From Boesenbergia rotunda (Eukaryota; Streptophyta; Magnoliopsida; Zingiberales; Zingiberaceae), in assembly GCA_024364735.1 (NCBI GenBank), contig JAGFNQ010005631.1:392078-456077 (forward strand): a stretch of 64,000 bases of DNA, given 5' to 3'. Positions 1-11,230 of the stretch are shown here, piece by piece. The notes under the pieces are model-generated. The model worked only from the letters and a program-made list of their open reading frames with translations, had not been told where the DNA came from and made no database searches. A program made the position numbers and the translations under genes. Numbering within the stretch: position 1 is the stretch's first letter; each line of letters starts with the position of its first letter.

Positions 1-806
1 GCGCCCCCATCAGTGGGGGCGCTCCCAAGCATCCAGGGCGCCCCCAGTGTCCCGGGCGCCCAAGCCAAAGACTAAAAAGCAGTTTAGTTAAAGAAAGCAG
101 AATAGGCTTCAAGCGGGGCGCCCTAGTTCAAAGCTGTATTGCTGTTTGAAGTTCGAAACACAGATAAGCCTTCACGCAGGTGCCCGGGAGGTCCCAGGTG
201 CCCTGGTCAGAAGTTTTATTAGCTGCAGCGAGGTCGGCACGGGGATAAAGTTTGACCGAGTTTATAGGGGCGCCCCCGACGTCCAGGGCGCCCCCAGAAG
301 CACTATATAAGGGGCTTCGACCCCTCTGCTTCAGACACAACTGAAAAGAGCGATTCTGATCATTCTGACTGACGACAACGCACTAAAGACGAGGCTCTAT
401 GACCGGGAGGCTCCAGGAGGAAGTGTGCGGCACTTCGGAGGTCCAGATCGGTCGAGTTTCAGATTCTTGTTCGATTTGCTTTTATTTATTCCGTACTTAC
501 TTTTCTGTACTTGTGCTTGTAACTATCAATTGTAAGACGGGTTTTCTCCACCTCCGAAAATTCTGGAAAGGAGACCAATAGTGGACTCATGCCGAGTACA
601 TAGGCCTTGGACGTACTGACCCAGGGGGGTTGGGAACCAAATAAATAAATCCCGCGTGTCTACTGTATTATTTTTCTTTTTCTATTTTACTTTTTCGCTG
701 TGCTACTAACTCTGATCTTAGAACGTTCGAAAGATTTACGAAGTTTACCGAAAGATTTTAACGGTTGATATTCACCCCCTCCTCTATCGACGGCACCGGT
801 CCTACA
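1..806 (+). mobile_element. Partial LTR of a retrotransposon (3' portion), GC-rich
   Basis: The first 300 bases carry several copies of a GGGCGCCCCC-type motif in both orientations. A TATA box lies at 304-310, followed by a transcribed-looking leader. The segment closes near 770-806 with a pyrimidine tract, then CGGCACCGGTCCTACA, the kind of ending seen in many plant LTRs of the TGTAGGACC..GGTCCTACA type. I see no primer-binding site after 806 and the left end is outside the window, so this is a solo or truncated LTR. Short open frames inside it (128-340 minus, 399-581 plus) have no recognisable protein and are not called as genes. Confidence 0.55.
304..310 (+). promoter_or_regulatory. TATA box of the LTR promoter
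   Basis: TATATAA sits at the end of the GGGCGCCCCC repeats and about 20 bases before a CTTCAGACAC stretch that would suit a start of transcription. This is the usual place for a U3 promoter in an LTR. Whether it is active is unknown. Confidence 0.45.
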
Positions 807-979
807 CCGAGTCTGTCGGCTCCCTTCCCCATGCTGTCCTTCTCGTCTGCTGCATCTTTCGCTCGACTTCTTATACTCCTAATCCCCTACACACTTAGAC
901 ATAAGGATCAAACCATACGGGATCTAACTTAATTTGGTCGATCGCATCAAAATCAACCCGGGATACTTACACAAATAAA
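807..979. other. Unassigned retrotransposon-like spacer
   Basis: A C/T-rich stretch follows the presumed LTR end, then sequence without coding potential up to the first readable copia homology. Its composition is similar to LTR sequence, so it may be part of a second LTR, but I could not find matching ends. Confidence 0.25.
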
Positions 980-2302
980 CAAAAGTGGATTTTAATTCTA
1001 CTGTCGATGCATCCAACAAAATCTGAATCTGAGTAACTAATCACTTCTAAGTGATTAGTCTTTCTGTACATGAGCATGTAATTCTTTGTACCTTGGAGAT
1101 ACCTTAAAACTTTCTTAACAACTTTCTAATGATCAATTCTAAGATTACTTTGATATCTGTCGAGCATTCCAACCGCAAAACTAATATTCGATCTTGTACA
1201 AATTTGTACATATATTAGACTTCCTATAACAGAAGCATATGGAATTGAATCCATTTGTTTTTGTTCTATATCATTCTTTAGATATTACATAAGACTAAAT
1301 TTGTCTCCTTTCTGAATTAGAGAAATTCCAGAAGAATATTTTTCTATATTAAATCTCTTTAAAATTCTTTCAATATAAGGTTTTTGAGACAATCCCAATA
1401 GTCCTTGTGATTTATCATGAAATATTTCAATTTTGATCACATAGGATACCTCACCCATATCTTTCATTTCAAAATTCTTAGATAGAAAATCTTTTGTCTT
1501 ATGCAACATATTCAAATCATTAGTAATAAGCAAAATATCGTCAACATATAAGACTAAAAATATAATTTTGCTTCCACTAATCTTTTGGTATATGCAATGA
1601 TCAACAATTTTTTCTTCAAAATCAAAAGATGTGATGGTATTATTAAATTTAATATACTATTGTCTGGAAGTTTGTTTTAGTTCATATATTGATTTCTTAA
1701 GTTTACATACTAGATGACCTTTTTCGTCAATTGAAAAACTTTCAGTTGGTCCATATATACTTCTTCCTCAAGATTTTCATTCAGAAAGGCAATTTTCATA
1801 TCCATCTGGTGCAACTCTAAATCATAATGAGCCATCAGTGCTATGATAATACATAATGAGTCTTTTTTTTAGACATATGAAAATTGCTCTTTTTAATCAA
1901 TGTCATCTTGTTAAGTATATCATTTAGTAACAAGTCTAGCTTTATATCGTTCAATAATACCATTCGAGTTGCGCTTGGTCTTAAATGCCCATTTGCATCC
2001 AACTCGTTTGGAACCTTCTAGCAATTCAACGATATCCCAAACATCATTTTCATACATGAATTGCAACTCTTCTTTCATTGCATCAATCCATTTATCTAAC
2101 TCTATACTTTTTGTGGCTTGTGAAAATGAAACTGAATCTTTATAAATTCCATAATCTAATTCTCACAAATAAGTTTCATAATCATTTAGAATATCAATTT
2201 TTCTTATTCTTTGAGATCTTCTCAATGCTATTTCTTATGACTCATTTGCTTCAGATCTTTTGTGAGTTAGTTTCTTTAAGAGATATTTCACTATGTTGTT
2301 CA

Positions 2303-3644
2303 TGTTAGGACCGATAGGAGAGCTAGAGAGGGGGGGTGATTAGCTCTGATCTTTGCTCGTTGTAGATTTGTTGCGGCGGAGACTTGAGCAACGCTAACAC
2401 CTTGATTTTACTTGGTATCCATCTCCTTGAGGTGACTAATCCAAGCATCCATTCCCCTCACTCTCTCATATACTATGAAAGACCTCCTTAAGGCGGAGAA
2501 ACCTCTTACAAGATTACAAGAAGATACAACAAGAAACTCAAGCAAATACAATAGAAATCTTACAAGATTTACACAACTTAGCTCTCTTTTCTTTTCTTGC
2601 TATCTTCAAACTTGGAATCGTCTTTTGATCCTTGGAAATGCAACAACACTAAGCTCTAAGGCCTCACTTGAAATGACGATGAAGGAGGAGGAAGAGCTGC
2701 GCGAGTTATACTGCTTCAAACCTGCGTGAAAACCCTATATACCCGACGCCTAGGGTTCCCTAATTGATTACCCGATCGATTACCACGTCAGACTTAACCG
2801 TTCAACGACTATTTTTTGAAGCTTAATCGATTAGCCAATCAATCAAGACAACCTTAATCGATTGTTGAATCGATTCAGCACCTTTCTGTGCTCTCGCGCA
2901 ATACTGCTATAATCGATTGCCCAATCGATTATTGGACATCTTAATCGATTGACCAATCGATTAAGGAAAGGCTGAATCGATTGCCCAATCGATTCAACCA
3001 CCTTCTATTTTCGCAACCTATTTCTCCCAATCGATTACTTAATCGATTCACACTTTCCTTAATCGATCACCCAATCGATTAAGAAAGCTCCTATTCGCAA
3101 GAAACCAACCCCACCCAATCGATTGAGCCCGACCCTAACTTGTGTGTACAAATCTAGGCTTCCCTTGCCTAACCTTGGTCAACTGTGACTTGTTAGGACT
3201 TCTCTACCAAGTGTCCGATCAACCCTTTGACCAACTTGAATTTCTCTTGCCTAGCTCCCAACTAGGACTTAACCTGATTCCTAACCATGTTTGCATAATC
3301 CTCGAGTTAGGTCTAGTCTCTCGGTAGACTTCCACCTTGCCAGTGTGCAATCTCCCTGATCCACCTGGACTTCACCTAGTCCCACTAGGTCTTTTCCCAT
3401 GCCAACATGCGATCTCCCCGATCCACCTGGACTTCACCTAGTCTCACTAGGTGTGCCTAGTCCCACTAGGTATTTTCTAGTCAAGTTTCCAGTCAACCTT
3501 AACCCACTTGACTCACACGATATTCAAACATCATTATCAAACATCGAAACATCCAACCTTATGGTTACTAAGATTATCAGACATAATCTCACCCGAGCCT
3601 AATCAAACTAGGTCAACCCTGACCTAACAAAGATTGCACCAACA
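2303..3644 (-). mobile_element. Solo LTR inserted in the copia relic
   Basis: On the + strand it begins TGTTAGGACCGATAGG and ends GATTGCACCAACA, so in its own orientation it starts TGTTGGTGCAATC and ends CCTAACA. These are TG..CA termini. The flanks are GTTCA (2298-2302) and GTTTA (3645-3649), a 5 bp target duplication with one mismatch. The length is 1342 bp. There is no internal region or second LTR, so it is a recombined solo LTR. It interrupts the reverse-transcriptase part of the surrounding copia relic and is therefore younger. Another LTR with a similar start begins at 63507. Confidence 0.8.
2768..3125. repeat. Cluster of ATCGATT half-palindromes inside the solo LTR
   Basis: About sixteen ATCGATT or AATCGATT motifs occur here, mostly in pairs separated by 6-8 bases and in the pattern AATCGATTGCCCAATCGATT. 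Because ATCGAT is its own reverse complement, each pair can fold or bind a symmetric protein. The unit pattern is irregular, with inserted non-repeat sequence between pairs, so this is not a simple satellite. Confidence 0.8.
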
Positions 3645-5600
3645 GTTTAGTGCTGATAACTCGTATAACTTTTGAAAAAATACTAGATGAAGGAATACTA
3701 TTAAATAAAAGAATATTTATCTTAACTTCCTTAATCTTCACATTTTGTTGTTCGATGCTCCCACTAACTTCACCATTCTCAAGGAATTTTGTATTACAAA
3801 CTCTTGCTTCTGTTGGACAACCCCAAATATGCAGTTGTCTTAAGCTAGGTTTCCTATTTGTTCATAACTCAATAGGAGTCTTGGGAACTGTCTTACTAGG
3901 AACCCTATTAAGCAAGTGTATTGATGTTTTAAAGCATACATTCACAATGATTTAGGTAACGATGACTTACTCATCATACTTCTAACCATATCCATTAATG
4001 TGCGGTTATTCCTTTCTGCCACACCATTTTGTTGAGGTGTGTATGATATAGTATATTGTGCACATATGTCATGTCTTTTAAGAAGTTTTGCAAATGAGTC
4101 TGGATGTTGTCTTATTTCATCACCCTTCCCATAGTATGCACTCTTCTATTAGACCTTACAATTTTCACTTTCTTGTTTAAATTTTAATTGTCTTTCAACC
4201 TTATTAATGTAGATTTCAAAAGCATCTACTGTTTAAGATTTTTCTTTAAGCAAATAAATATATCCATAATATGAAAAATCATGGATAAAAGTGATAAAAT
4301 ATATTTCTCTACCAAAAGATAAAGTATCAAAAGGTCTACATACATCAATGTGTATTGTTTCATGAAGCTGAATGCTTCTTGTGGCTCTTTTCTTATTATA
4401 TCTAGTTTGTTTTCCTTTAATATAATCCACACAGAAACTAATATAAGTAAAATCTAAATTTTGTAGAATCTCATTTCTAATCTGTCTTTGGATATATGAC
4501 CTAAACACTTGTGCTACAAGGAAGTGGAACTTTCACTAAGCATATTTCGTTTAATTCCAATACTTTGATACATAATAAGGATTCAGCAAAGTTATTATCA
4601 AGTTTTAATTTATATAAACTATCCGTAAGAATTCCAAAACCAATAAGTCTTGAATTCTTATATAAATTAAAATAAGTTTTTCCAAAATTAAAACCAAAAC
4701 CACAAACATAAAGTTTTGATAGAGAAATAAGGTTTCTTGAAATTGAAGGTATATTAAGAGTCTGTAATAGGTCTAATTGATAGCCAATATCTCAGACCAA
4801 ATGATAAATCCCTATATCTTCAATTGGAGCCTTCGTATGATTTCCCATATATAGGAAATTCTTAATTCAATTTATGATTTGGATTATAAGAAATCCCTGC
4901 ATCATATTAGATACATGAGTAGTAACACTAAAATCATGTCACCAACAATTATGAAAAATATCAATCAAGTGTGATTCGAAACAAACATAAATTTTTAATA
5001 TACCTTTCTTTTCGAACCAAATCTTGCATTTAGGACAATTTTTCTGATAATGTCCTTCTTTCTTATAGAAATCATACTTATCATTATTGTGTTCCTTTTT
5101 ATCAGCCTGAGGAGCTTTAATAGGCTTTTTCTTTTTCTTGAAACTTTTGACTTTTGCTTTTAGTGCTTTACTGGTCCTTAAATAGTGAAGTTGATGGAAT
5201 GACTTTCCAAATTCTTAAGTTAATTTTCCTTTTGAATAAGTTTATTTATCAATTTATTAACATTCCACTTGTTCTTAATAATGTTATAATTAATCTGTAA
5301 AGCATCATATTCAGAAGGTAATGAGTACAAAATAAATTGAATCTAGAAGGAGTCATCCACAGTCATTCCTAAAGTTTTTAATCTTACTGCAATATTAGTC
5401 ATCTCAATAGTATGTTTATACATTCTACACGATCCATCAAACTTTATGGTTGTGAGTTTGTGCCATAAATATACCAACGAGTGACTTATCAACATAACGA
5501 AAATGTTCTTCTACAAATTTTAAATATTCCTTTGCATTTTCTATTTGTGGAATGATAGTCTTAATGTTATCATTCATATAAACATAAGGCTTAATCTGTT

Positions 5601-6067
5601 AGATACCACATATTAATTTATATGATTAATATATTTAATTTATAAAATAGATTTTGAAATTCATATATTTAGTTTGATAAAAAAAAACTATTATAATATA
5701 ATTATTTTACATATATAATTTTGCTTTTTTTTTCTTTTTTACGAAAACACTCAAATTCATTCATACGGTACACATTATTATTCCTTCGATTTATAGGCAA
5801 AGAGATATGACTAATATATAATAATATTCTCATTTTTTACATCCATCATATATCCATTATTATTATTAACATTTATAAGTGTTAAAATAATAATAATATT
5901 TACATGAGTTACATTTCACATTTCATGGAACGAAGTTATTTTATTTTAATTTCATAGGTACATTATATTAATAACTTCAATTGAATGAAATTATTCATAT
6001 GTTTATTCAATTTTATAGTTAAATAATATTAGATAATAAATTAATAAGATTGGATAATATCGAACCT
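5601..6067. other. AT-rich spacer
   Basis: Very AT-rich DNA with runs of TATTATTA and no coding potential. It may contain the 5' remains of the neighbouring copia element, but nothing is recognisable. Confidence 0.4.
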
Positions 6068-6262
6068 CAAATGATTGATTCAGTCTCATAGAAATTTTTC
6101 ACTGACCACTAGGATAAATAGAAAAGTGCTTATGATGGACGATCCAAAAGTTCAACGTCTTAGGATTTGCACCTCATTTAAAGAAAAAATTTCTATAAAA
6201 TATATCATAATTGGAGATCGAATCGTGGATCATTTAGCTATAAAGAGGTTACTTAACTGATA
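6068..6262 (+). repeat. Dispersed repeat, copy a
   Basis: This block shares a recognisable order of short matches with 54184-54385 and, in part, with 52083-52200: GATTAG/GGATAAAT followed by GAAAAGT, then CGATC.AAAAGTT, then CATTTAAAGAAAAA, then AGATC.AATCG. The repeated GATCGAATC-type core resembles a tRNA B box, so it could be an old SINE or another non-coding repeat. The class is not settled. Confidence 0.55.
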
Positions 6263-7059
6263 TTTATATATAAAAAATATAATGTAATTAATGTTGTTTA
6301 GAAAAAAATTTATAAATAATAAAAAAATATATAATTATACAGGAGTTATTGGAATTTTTATAGATTTATTGAGATTTTTAAAGAATTCATGAATATTTTA
6401 ATTAATGATTAATGAATTTTTTTTAATCTCAAACGATTCGATGAAAATTTTTCACCCGACCGTCATGATTAAATTAGAATTTATGAAAAACCTGTTTGAT
6501 TAACCATTTTTAAAAGAGAAGTTGAATAAGACAATTAACCTAAGTTCATTATTTATCCTAACTCTAAAATTTACGCGTCTCCCCCATCTTCCTCTTTGTT
6601 GCCCCCGTTCTCGCACGCGCTCACGTAGCTGTGCGCCCAACCACCAAACATTTTGCCCGTGCTCGTGCGCCGTCGCCGCACTGGCCGCCGGTCGTCGCCC
6701 AACCCCTTCCCTGCCGTGCGCGCGACTGCGCTGCTGCCGGCGTCGCGTACCGCTGCCGTTGCAGCCCACCGCCAGCTGACCGGACATCGTCCCCTCCTCT
6801 GTCTTCTCCTCGTTCCTTGTCCCCACCGCGCGACGTCGCACCACCAAATCCGCAGCTGCAATCTCACCGCCAATCGCAGGGAGAGCCGCCACTATTCTCA
6901 CGATTTGGGGCCGCGAACCACTGCCGTCGACGCCGCTTGACCGCTATGAGCCGCTGCGGTGTGAATAGGGGTGACGATTAATTAATGCAAAGTATTGGGT
7001 TTATTAAACCTTTCGCTTACAGTTTATCGATAAAAATAATTAAGAGATTAATTTGCTAA

Positions 7060-7460
7060 TTCGGGGTTGGATTAAAAATTGTGATCAATTAATTATCAGA
7101 TTAACTAGTTAACAGATTTATTCAATTTGTTTAATTAACTGATTAGTTAGTTGATTGATTTAGTAACTAATAGGTTTATATAGTGATTAATAATTTGATT
7201 TAATTTATAATAGGCTATCAAAAGTCTGATTGTTGTGATTAAGTAATCAGTTAATTGATTAGTTAATTTGGTATGTTGATTAAGAATTAACATATTATTA
7301 AATTGATTAATTATGAAATTCATTAATAATTAATCCAGTAATTAATTGATTAATTACTAAGTTTGTTAATTGATTTGACTATGACTCATTAAGTTGAAGA
7401 CGAGCTAATTAATAAGTTAATCATAGGTCAATTAAATGATTGATTTGTCTTTTGAGTTGA
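7060..7460. repeat. Low-complexity TTGATTAATTAA-type tract
   Basis: Dense, irregular repetition of TTAATTGATTAATT-like words with no fixed period. It carries no open reading frame of interest. It lies in the presumed old LTR, left of the first MITE. Confidence 0.6.
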
Positions 7461-7542
7461 CACTTAGTTGCTTATTCTTATTTTATTCTACTTGATATCC
7501 ATATAGTTTTGTTATTATTCATGTTATTTATTGTCATTTATA

Positions 7543-8631
7543 GTAGGTTTAAAATTTCGACTCGTATCGAGATTTCGGTCTTAGACCGGAACGATACCAT
7601 TTCAGTATCATATCGTGCCGTGCCGATACGGTTTCGATATATATATATATATATAGTTGTAACATAATTTTCTCAAAATTTTCAATAAAAATATATATTA
7701 CAAATTTAGGAAGTAAAACTCTAAAAGTAGAGATTTAAGTAGGTTAATATTGATGGTTTCAAATTTCAAATCAATTTTGATTCTAAAATAAAAGAAAAAA
7801 TTATCTATAATAATTATATAAATTAATCCCAATTTATATATAATAATTATATTAATTATTAATTTATATAATATATTTATATTTATATAATTATAGTTTA
7901 TAAATATTCTAAAAAATATATATTAAATATTATTGTAAAATTAAATTTATTTAAAAATTTAAAAAAATTAACAATTATTTTTTAGAATTATTTTAAATAT
8001 TTTTATAAAATTTTAATCTATTTTTAATTTATTAAAATGATTTAAAATTTAATTTTAAAAGTACTTTAAATTATATAATTATATATTATTTTGTACTTTA
8101 TTTTTTATATTTTAAATAAAAATTATAAAATTAAATATTATAATTATAGTAATTAATTTACAGTTTATTTAATTATTATTAATTTATATAATATATAATT
8201 ATATTTTATATAATAGTTAATTAAAAATTAAATATTTTATATATAATTTTAGATTTTAACAAAATCTACTTTACCTCATAATATCCCGCTTCCTCGCGCA
8301 CGCCTCGCCTCCGCGCTCGCCCGCGCCGTCGTCGCCGCCACTGCCTCAACCCTCGCCCGCCGCCACTGCCTCAACGACGCCATCGCCGCCGCCACCTCAC
8401 CGTCGCACCTCTCCTCCGCCTTCGCCTCGCCGCCTCTCCTCCGCCTCCGCCGGTAAGGTTTAACTAAACCTAAGTTTTCATCCTTTTCTTCCTTCTCCCT
8501 TCTTCCTTCCTTCTTCCTTCTGGCGCGCGTGACGCACGCGAAATTGATCCGCCTCCCGTGCCGGTGCCGGTCCCGTGTCGGAACGGTAGGTTTCGGCAGT
8601 TTCGGACGGCATCGGCACGAGATTTATTTTA
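7543..8631 (+). mobile_element. hAT-type non-autonomous element, copy 1 (worn ends)
   Basis: It has the same architecture as the copies at 8664-9805, 16080-17010 and 23517-24568. A left end AGGTTTAAAATTTCGAC is followed by a block with CCGGAACGATAC and GTATCG motifs and a short (AT)n. Then come about 650 bases of AT-rich DNA, a GC-rich C/T-biased block (about 8285-8450) and a right end with GTGCCGGTGCCGG and GGCACGAGATTT. The first two bases of the terminal CAAGG are changed and no perfect target duplication remains (CATTTATA versus TATTTGTG). No transposase is encoded. Confidence 0.7.
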
Positions 8632-8663
8632 TATTTGTGCTATTATGTTAGTAATAGTATACC

Positions 8664-8749
8664 CAAGGTTTAAAATTTCGACCCGTATCGAATTTTCAGT
8701 CCCAGACCGGAACGATACGATTTCGGTATCGTATCGTGCCGATACGGTT

Positions 8750-8784
<35 letters not shown>

Positions 8785-9805
8785 TAAAAATGAATTGTAT
8801 ATTAATGTAGTGTAATTTATAACAAAGTTTTTTCAAATTTTAATATTTAGGTATGATAATATTCATGGTTCCAAATCTCAAATTAATTTTGATTCTAAGA
8901 TAAAAAAATATCAATAATAATTACATAAATTAATCCTAATTTATATATAATAATATATTAATAAACTTATATAATATATTTATAATTTGTAAATATTCTA
9001 AAGAATATATATTCAATATTTTACTTTATATATATATAGAGAGAGTTATATTGTATATAAAATTAAATTTATTTTAAAAATTTATATATTTTTAATTTTT
9101 TTAGAATTATTTATAAAATTTTAAAATTATTTATAAATTTTTAAAATATTTATAAATTTTTAAAATTATTTTAAATATTTTTATAAAATTTAATTTTTAA
9201 AAAATGATTTAAAGTTTGATTTCAAAAGTATTTTAAATTATATAATTATATATTATAATGTTTTTTATTTTTTATAATTTAAATAAAAAAAATTATATAT
9301 TATAATTATATTAATTAATTAATAGTTTACTTAATTATTATTAATTTATATAATATTTAATTATATTTTATATAATTTAATTAAAAATTAGAAATTTTAT
9401 ATATAATTTATGAATTTAATAAATCCAACTTTTCCTTACTTAAATAAACCCTAACCCGTCCGTCTCGCCCGCGTCTTCTTCGCTCGTCTCGCGCCCGCCT
9501 CAACGCCGACACCGCCTCAACGCCGCTCAACGCCGCCGCCGCCTCACGTCACGTCGCCTCGCCTCGCCTCCTCCTTCGCCTCCACCTCGCCTTGCCTCCA
9601 CCTCGCCTCGCCTCCGCCTCCAGGTTCATTTTCTTCCTTTGCTCCTTCCCTTCCTCCTTCCTTCTTCCTCCTTCCTCCTGTTGCGCACGCGTGACGCGCA
9701 ATGACGCACGCGAAATTGTTGCGCCGTCTGTGCCGGTGCCGGTCCCGCGTCGGAACGGTAAGTTTCGGGCGTATCGGGCGGCACGGAACGAGATTTCATT
9801 CCCTG
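8664..9805 (+). mobile_element. hAT-type non-autonomous element, copy 2, with perfect 8 bp target duplication
   Basis: The element starts CAAGGTTTAAAATTTCG and ends GAAATGAAATC-like when read in reverse (CAGGGAATGAAATC on the minus strand). It is flanked on both sides by AGTATACC (8656-8663 and 9806-9813). The 8 bp duplication and the short CAAGG/CAGGG termini point to the hAT superfamily. The length is 1142 bp. The centre is AT-rich and the right third is GC-rich (about 9455-9620), as in the other copies. Short frames in the GC-rich part are compositional artefacts. It sits about 1.4 kb upstream of the TEX10 start codon. Confidence 0.88.
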
Positions 9806-10733
9806 AGTATACCGTTGGATAGTTAGGAGCTTATACCCTTAGGTGTGCTGGTTTACTGCTTTACTTGGTTTTGGTTTCATTATTGATTTGCCCACGAGAC
9901 AGGTTGTGGTAGTGTGGTTCGCCCATAGTCAGTAGTTTGTTTGTGTACCTTGACTGCCCACCAGATAAGTCATGGTGGCGTGGTTCGCCTGCAGACAGTA
10001 GCTAAATAGCTACTTACACATCTTGACTGGTAGCGTGGTTCGCCTGCAGTTAGTAGTTTTATCTAGGTACCTTGAGTTTTCATGGGACAGGTTGTGATGG
10101 TGTGGTTCACTTGTGGATAGTGGCAGCCTATGTGGTTTGGTTTGAACCATTTATACTTTGATGGTGTCATGTTGTCATATTTGATTGATTAGGCTAGTAG
10201 ATGGTTATGTTATTGTTTATGTTTTTTGTTAGCATATGATTATATTGGTGTACTTATTCTTGTAATATCACTAAGACTGCTCCCTTGACTCCATACAATA
10301 TTTTGTTTCATGCACTATTTTTCTATCTATGAATCTAAGTCATTCGTACTCACTACCCCTTGTTTTTTCTTTGACTTCGAGGTTAGTAGGTAGGGGATGT
10401 GTCGTGTTGTTCAGAGGTCCTAGCTACCGGTCCCACGTTGCTTTGAGATGTTTTCTTTTTCATTCGTTGTTGCACTTTGTTTTCTCAGTACTTACCATTT
10501 TGAAATTTGCTTTTACAGTTTGTCTTATTTTTTTTATATGTTTCCTAAGAATGTACTTTTAAGACATGCACATGCACACTTTTCCCTACTTAATACACTT
10601 GGTTACTTTTTCTCTGTTGTCATTTCAGTATTAGCAATGCTTGGCTTCTTATCATGTTGTATCAGATTTGTCACTATGGGGTATTTTTTCTCCAATATTG
10701 GATGATCATTTATACCCTCGGGGTGTGACAAAG

Positions 10734-11146
10734 ACTATATAGCAAATCCTGAATAGCTAGGACACATACAACTTACTGAAGATGATGATGAACCTGTGCA
10801 ATCTAGGATTTGCCCTTTCCATGCATATTAGAACATTTTTGAAAGATCATGAGCTGTTTAGGATGTAGATGATATCTGTTCCTTGATAGTTTGTCTGGAC
10901 TGCTTAACAAAATGCTGGGGTCATGTTTATGAATATCATGATATTTGGTTCTTTGAAAGCATTATAATTGCTTGATAATAATTTATCAGTACAGTTTAAT
11001 GTGAATAACATCATCATATTTTTTGTTTTTGGCATATTATAAATAAACCTTTCCATATTGTGTCAAATGCATCGTTATTTATTTCACCAGTTTTCTATGA
11101 TATTGTAATCAAGCTGTTATTCTTTTTCTATGAAATATTAAAAAAT
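10734..11146. other. Upstream region of the TEX10 gene
   Basis: AT-rich, non-coding DNA between the presumed old LTR and the first coding exon of the TEX10 homologue. It should contain the promoter or a 5' untranslated exon and intron, but I see no convincing TATA box or splice pair, so neither is called. Confidence 0.35.
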
Positions 11147-11169
11147 CACACACACACACACACACACAC

Positions 11170-11201
<32 letters not shown>
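11147..11201. repeat. Compound (CA)n-(TA)n microsatellite
   Basis: Twelve CA units are followed by TG and about fourteen TA units. It ends some 30 bases before the TEX10 start codon. The intervening TTGATGATCAG could be a splice acceptor, in which case the microsatellite lies in a 5' UTR intron. It should be length-variable between individuals. Confidence 0.95.
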
Positions 11202-11205
<4 letters not shown>

Positions 11206-11230
11206 TTCTTATTGATGATCAGAGTTAATA

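Larger units (their letters stand above)
980..5600 (-). pseudogene. Decayed Ty1/copia gag-pol, reverse orientation, split by a solo LTR
   Basis: Read on the minus strand from high to low coordinates, the segment follows the gene order of a copia element. Gag-like sequence lies around 5200-5600. A CCHC zinc knuckle lies near 5010-5070 (GHYQKNCPKC is readable). A GAG-pre-integrase and integrase start lies around 4230-4800 (HIDVCRPFDTLSFG is readable). Reverse transcriptase and its connection to RNase H lie from about 2290 down to 980 (FEMKDMGEVSYVI at about 1440-1480, SDSDFVGCIDSRIK near 1000-1035). Stop codons and frameshifts are frequent throughout, so nothing is expressed as an intact polyprotein. 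The reading is interrupted at 2303-3644 by a later LTR insertion. The element's own LTRs were not identified. Confidence 0.8.
6533..10733 (+). mobile_element. Probable degenerate long LTR, opened by two MITE insertions
   Basis: The 3' end (10700-10733) reads CCCTCGGGGTGTGACA, close to the end CTCGGGGCGTGACA of the clear solo LTR at 40277-42877. A CTCAC.CCC...TTTTTTTCTTT block about 380 bases before the end also has a counterpart there. A GC-rich leader at about 6570-6960 ending in AGGGGTGA parallels the one at 40390-40710 ending in AGGGGTGA. AAGAC follows the 3' end and AAGAC also occurs at 6528-6532, a possible 5 bp target duplication, but the first bases after it are not TG. If correct, two hAT-type MITEs inserted into it. 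The left limit is tentative. Confidence 0.45.

Noticed and set aside
2768..3125. CRISPR array suggested by regularly repeated ATCGATT motifs.
   Set aside because: The motif is 7 bases, self-complementary, irregularly spaced and inside a plant LTR.
6500..6981. Overlapping open frames on both strands in a GC-rich block.
   Set aside because: They are caused by high GC and few stops. No domain, no start context and no continuation as exons; the block fits the leader of a decayed LTR.
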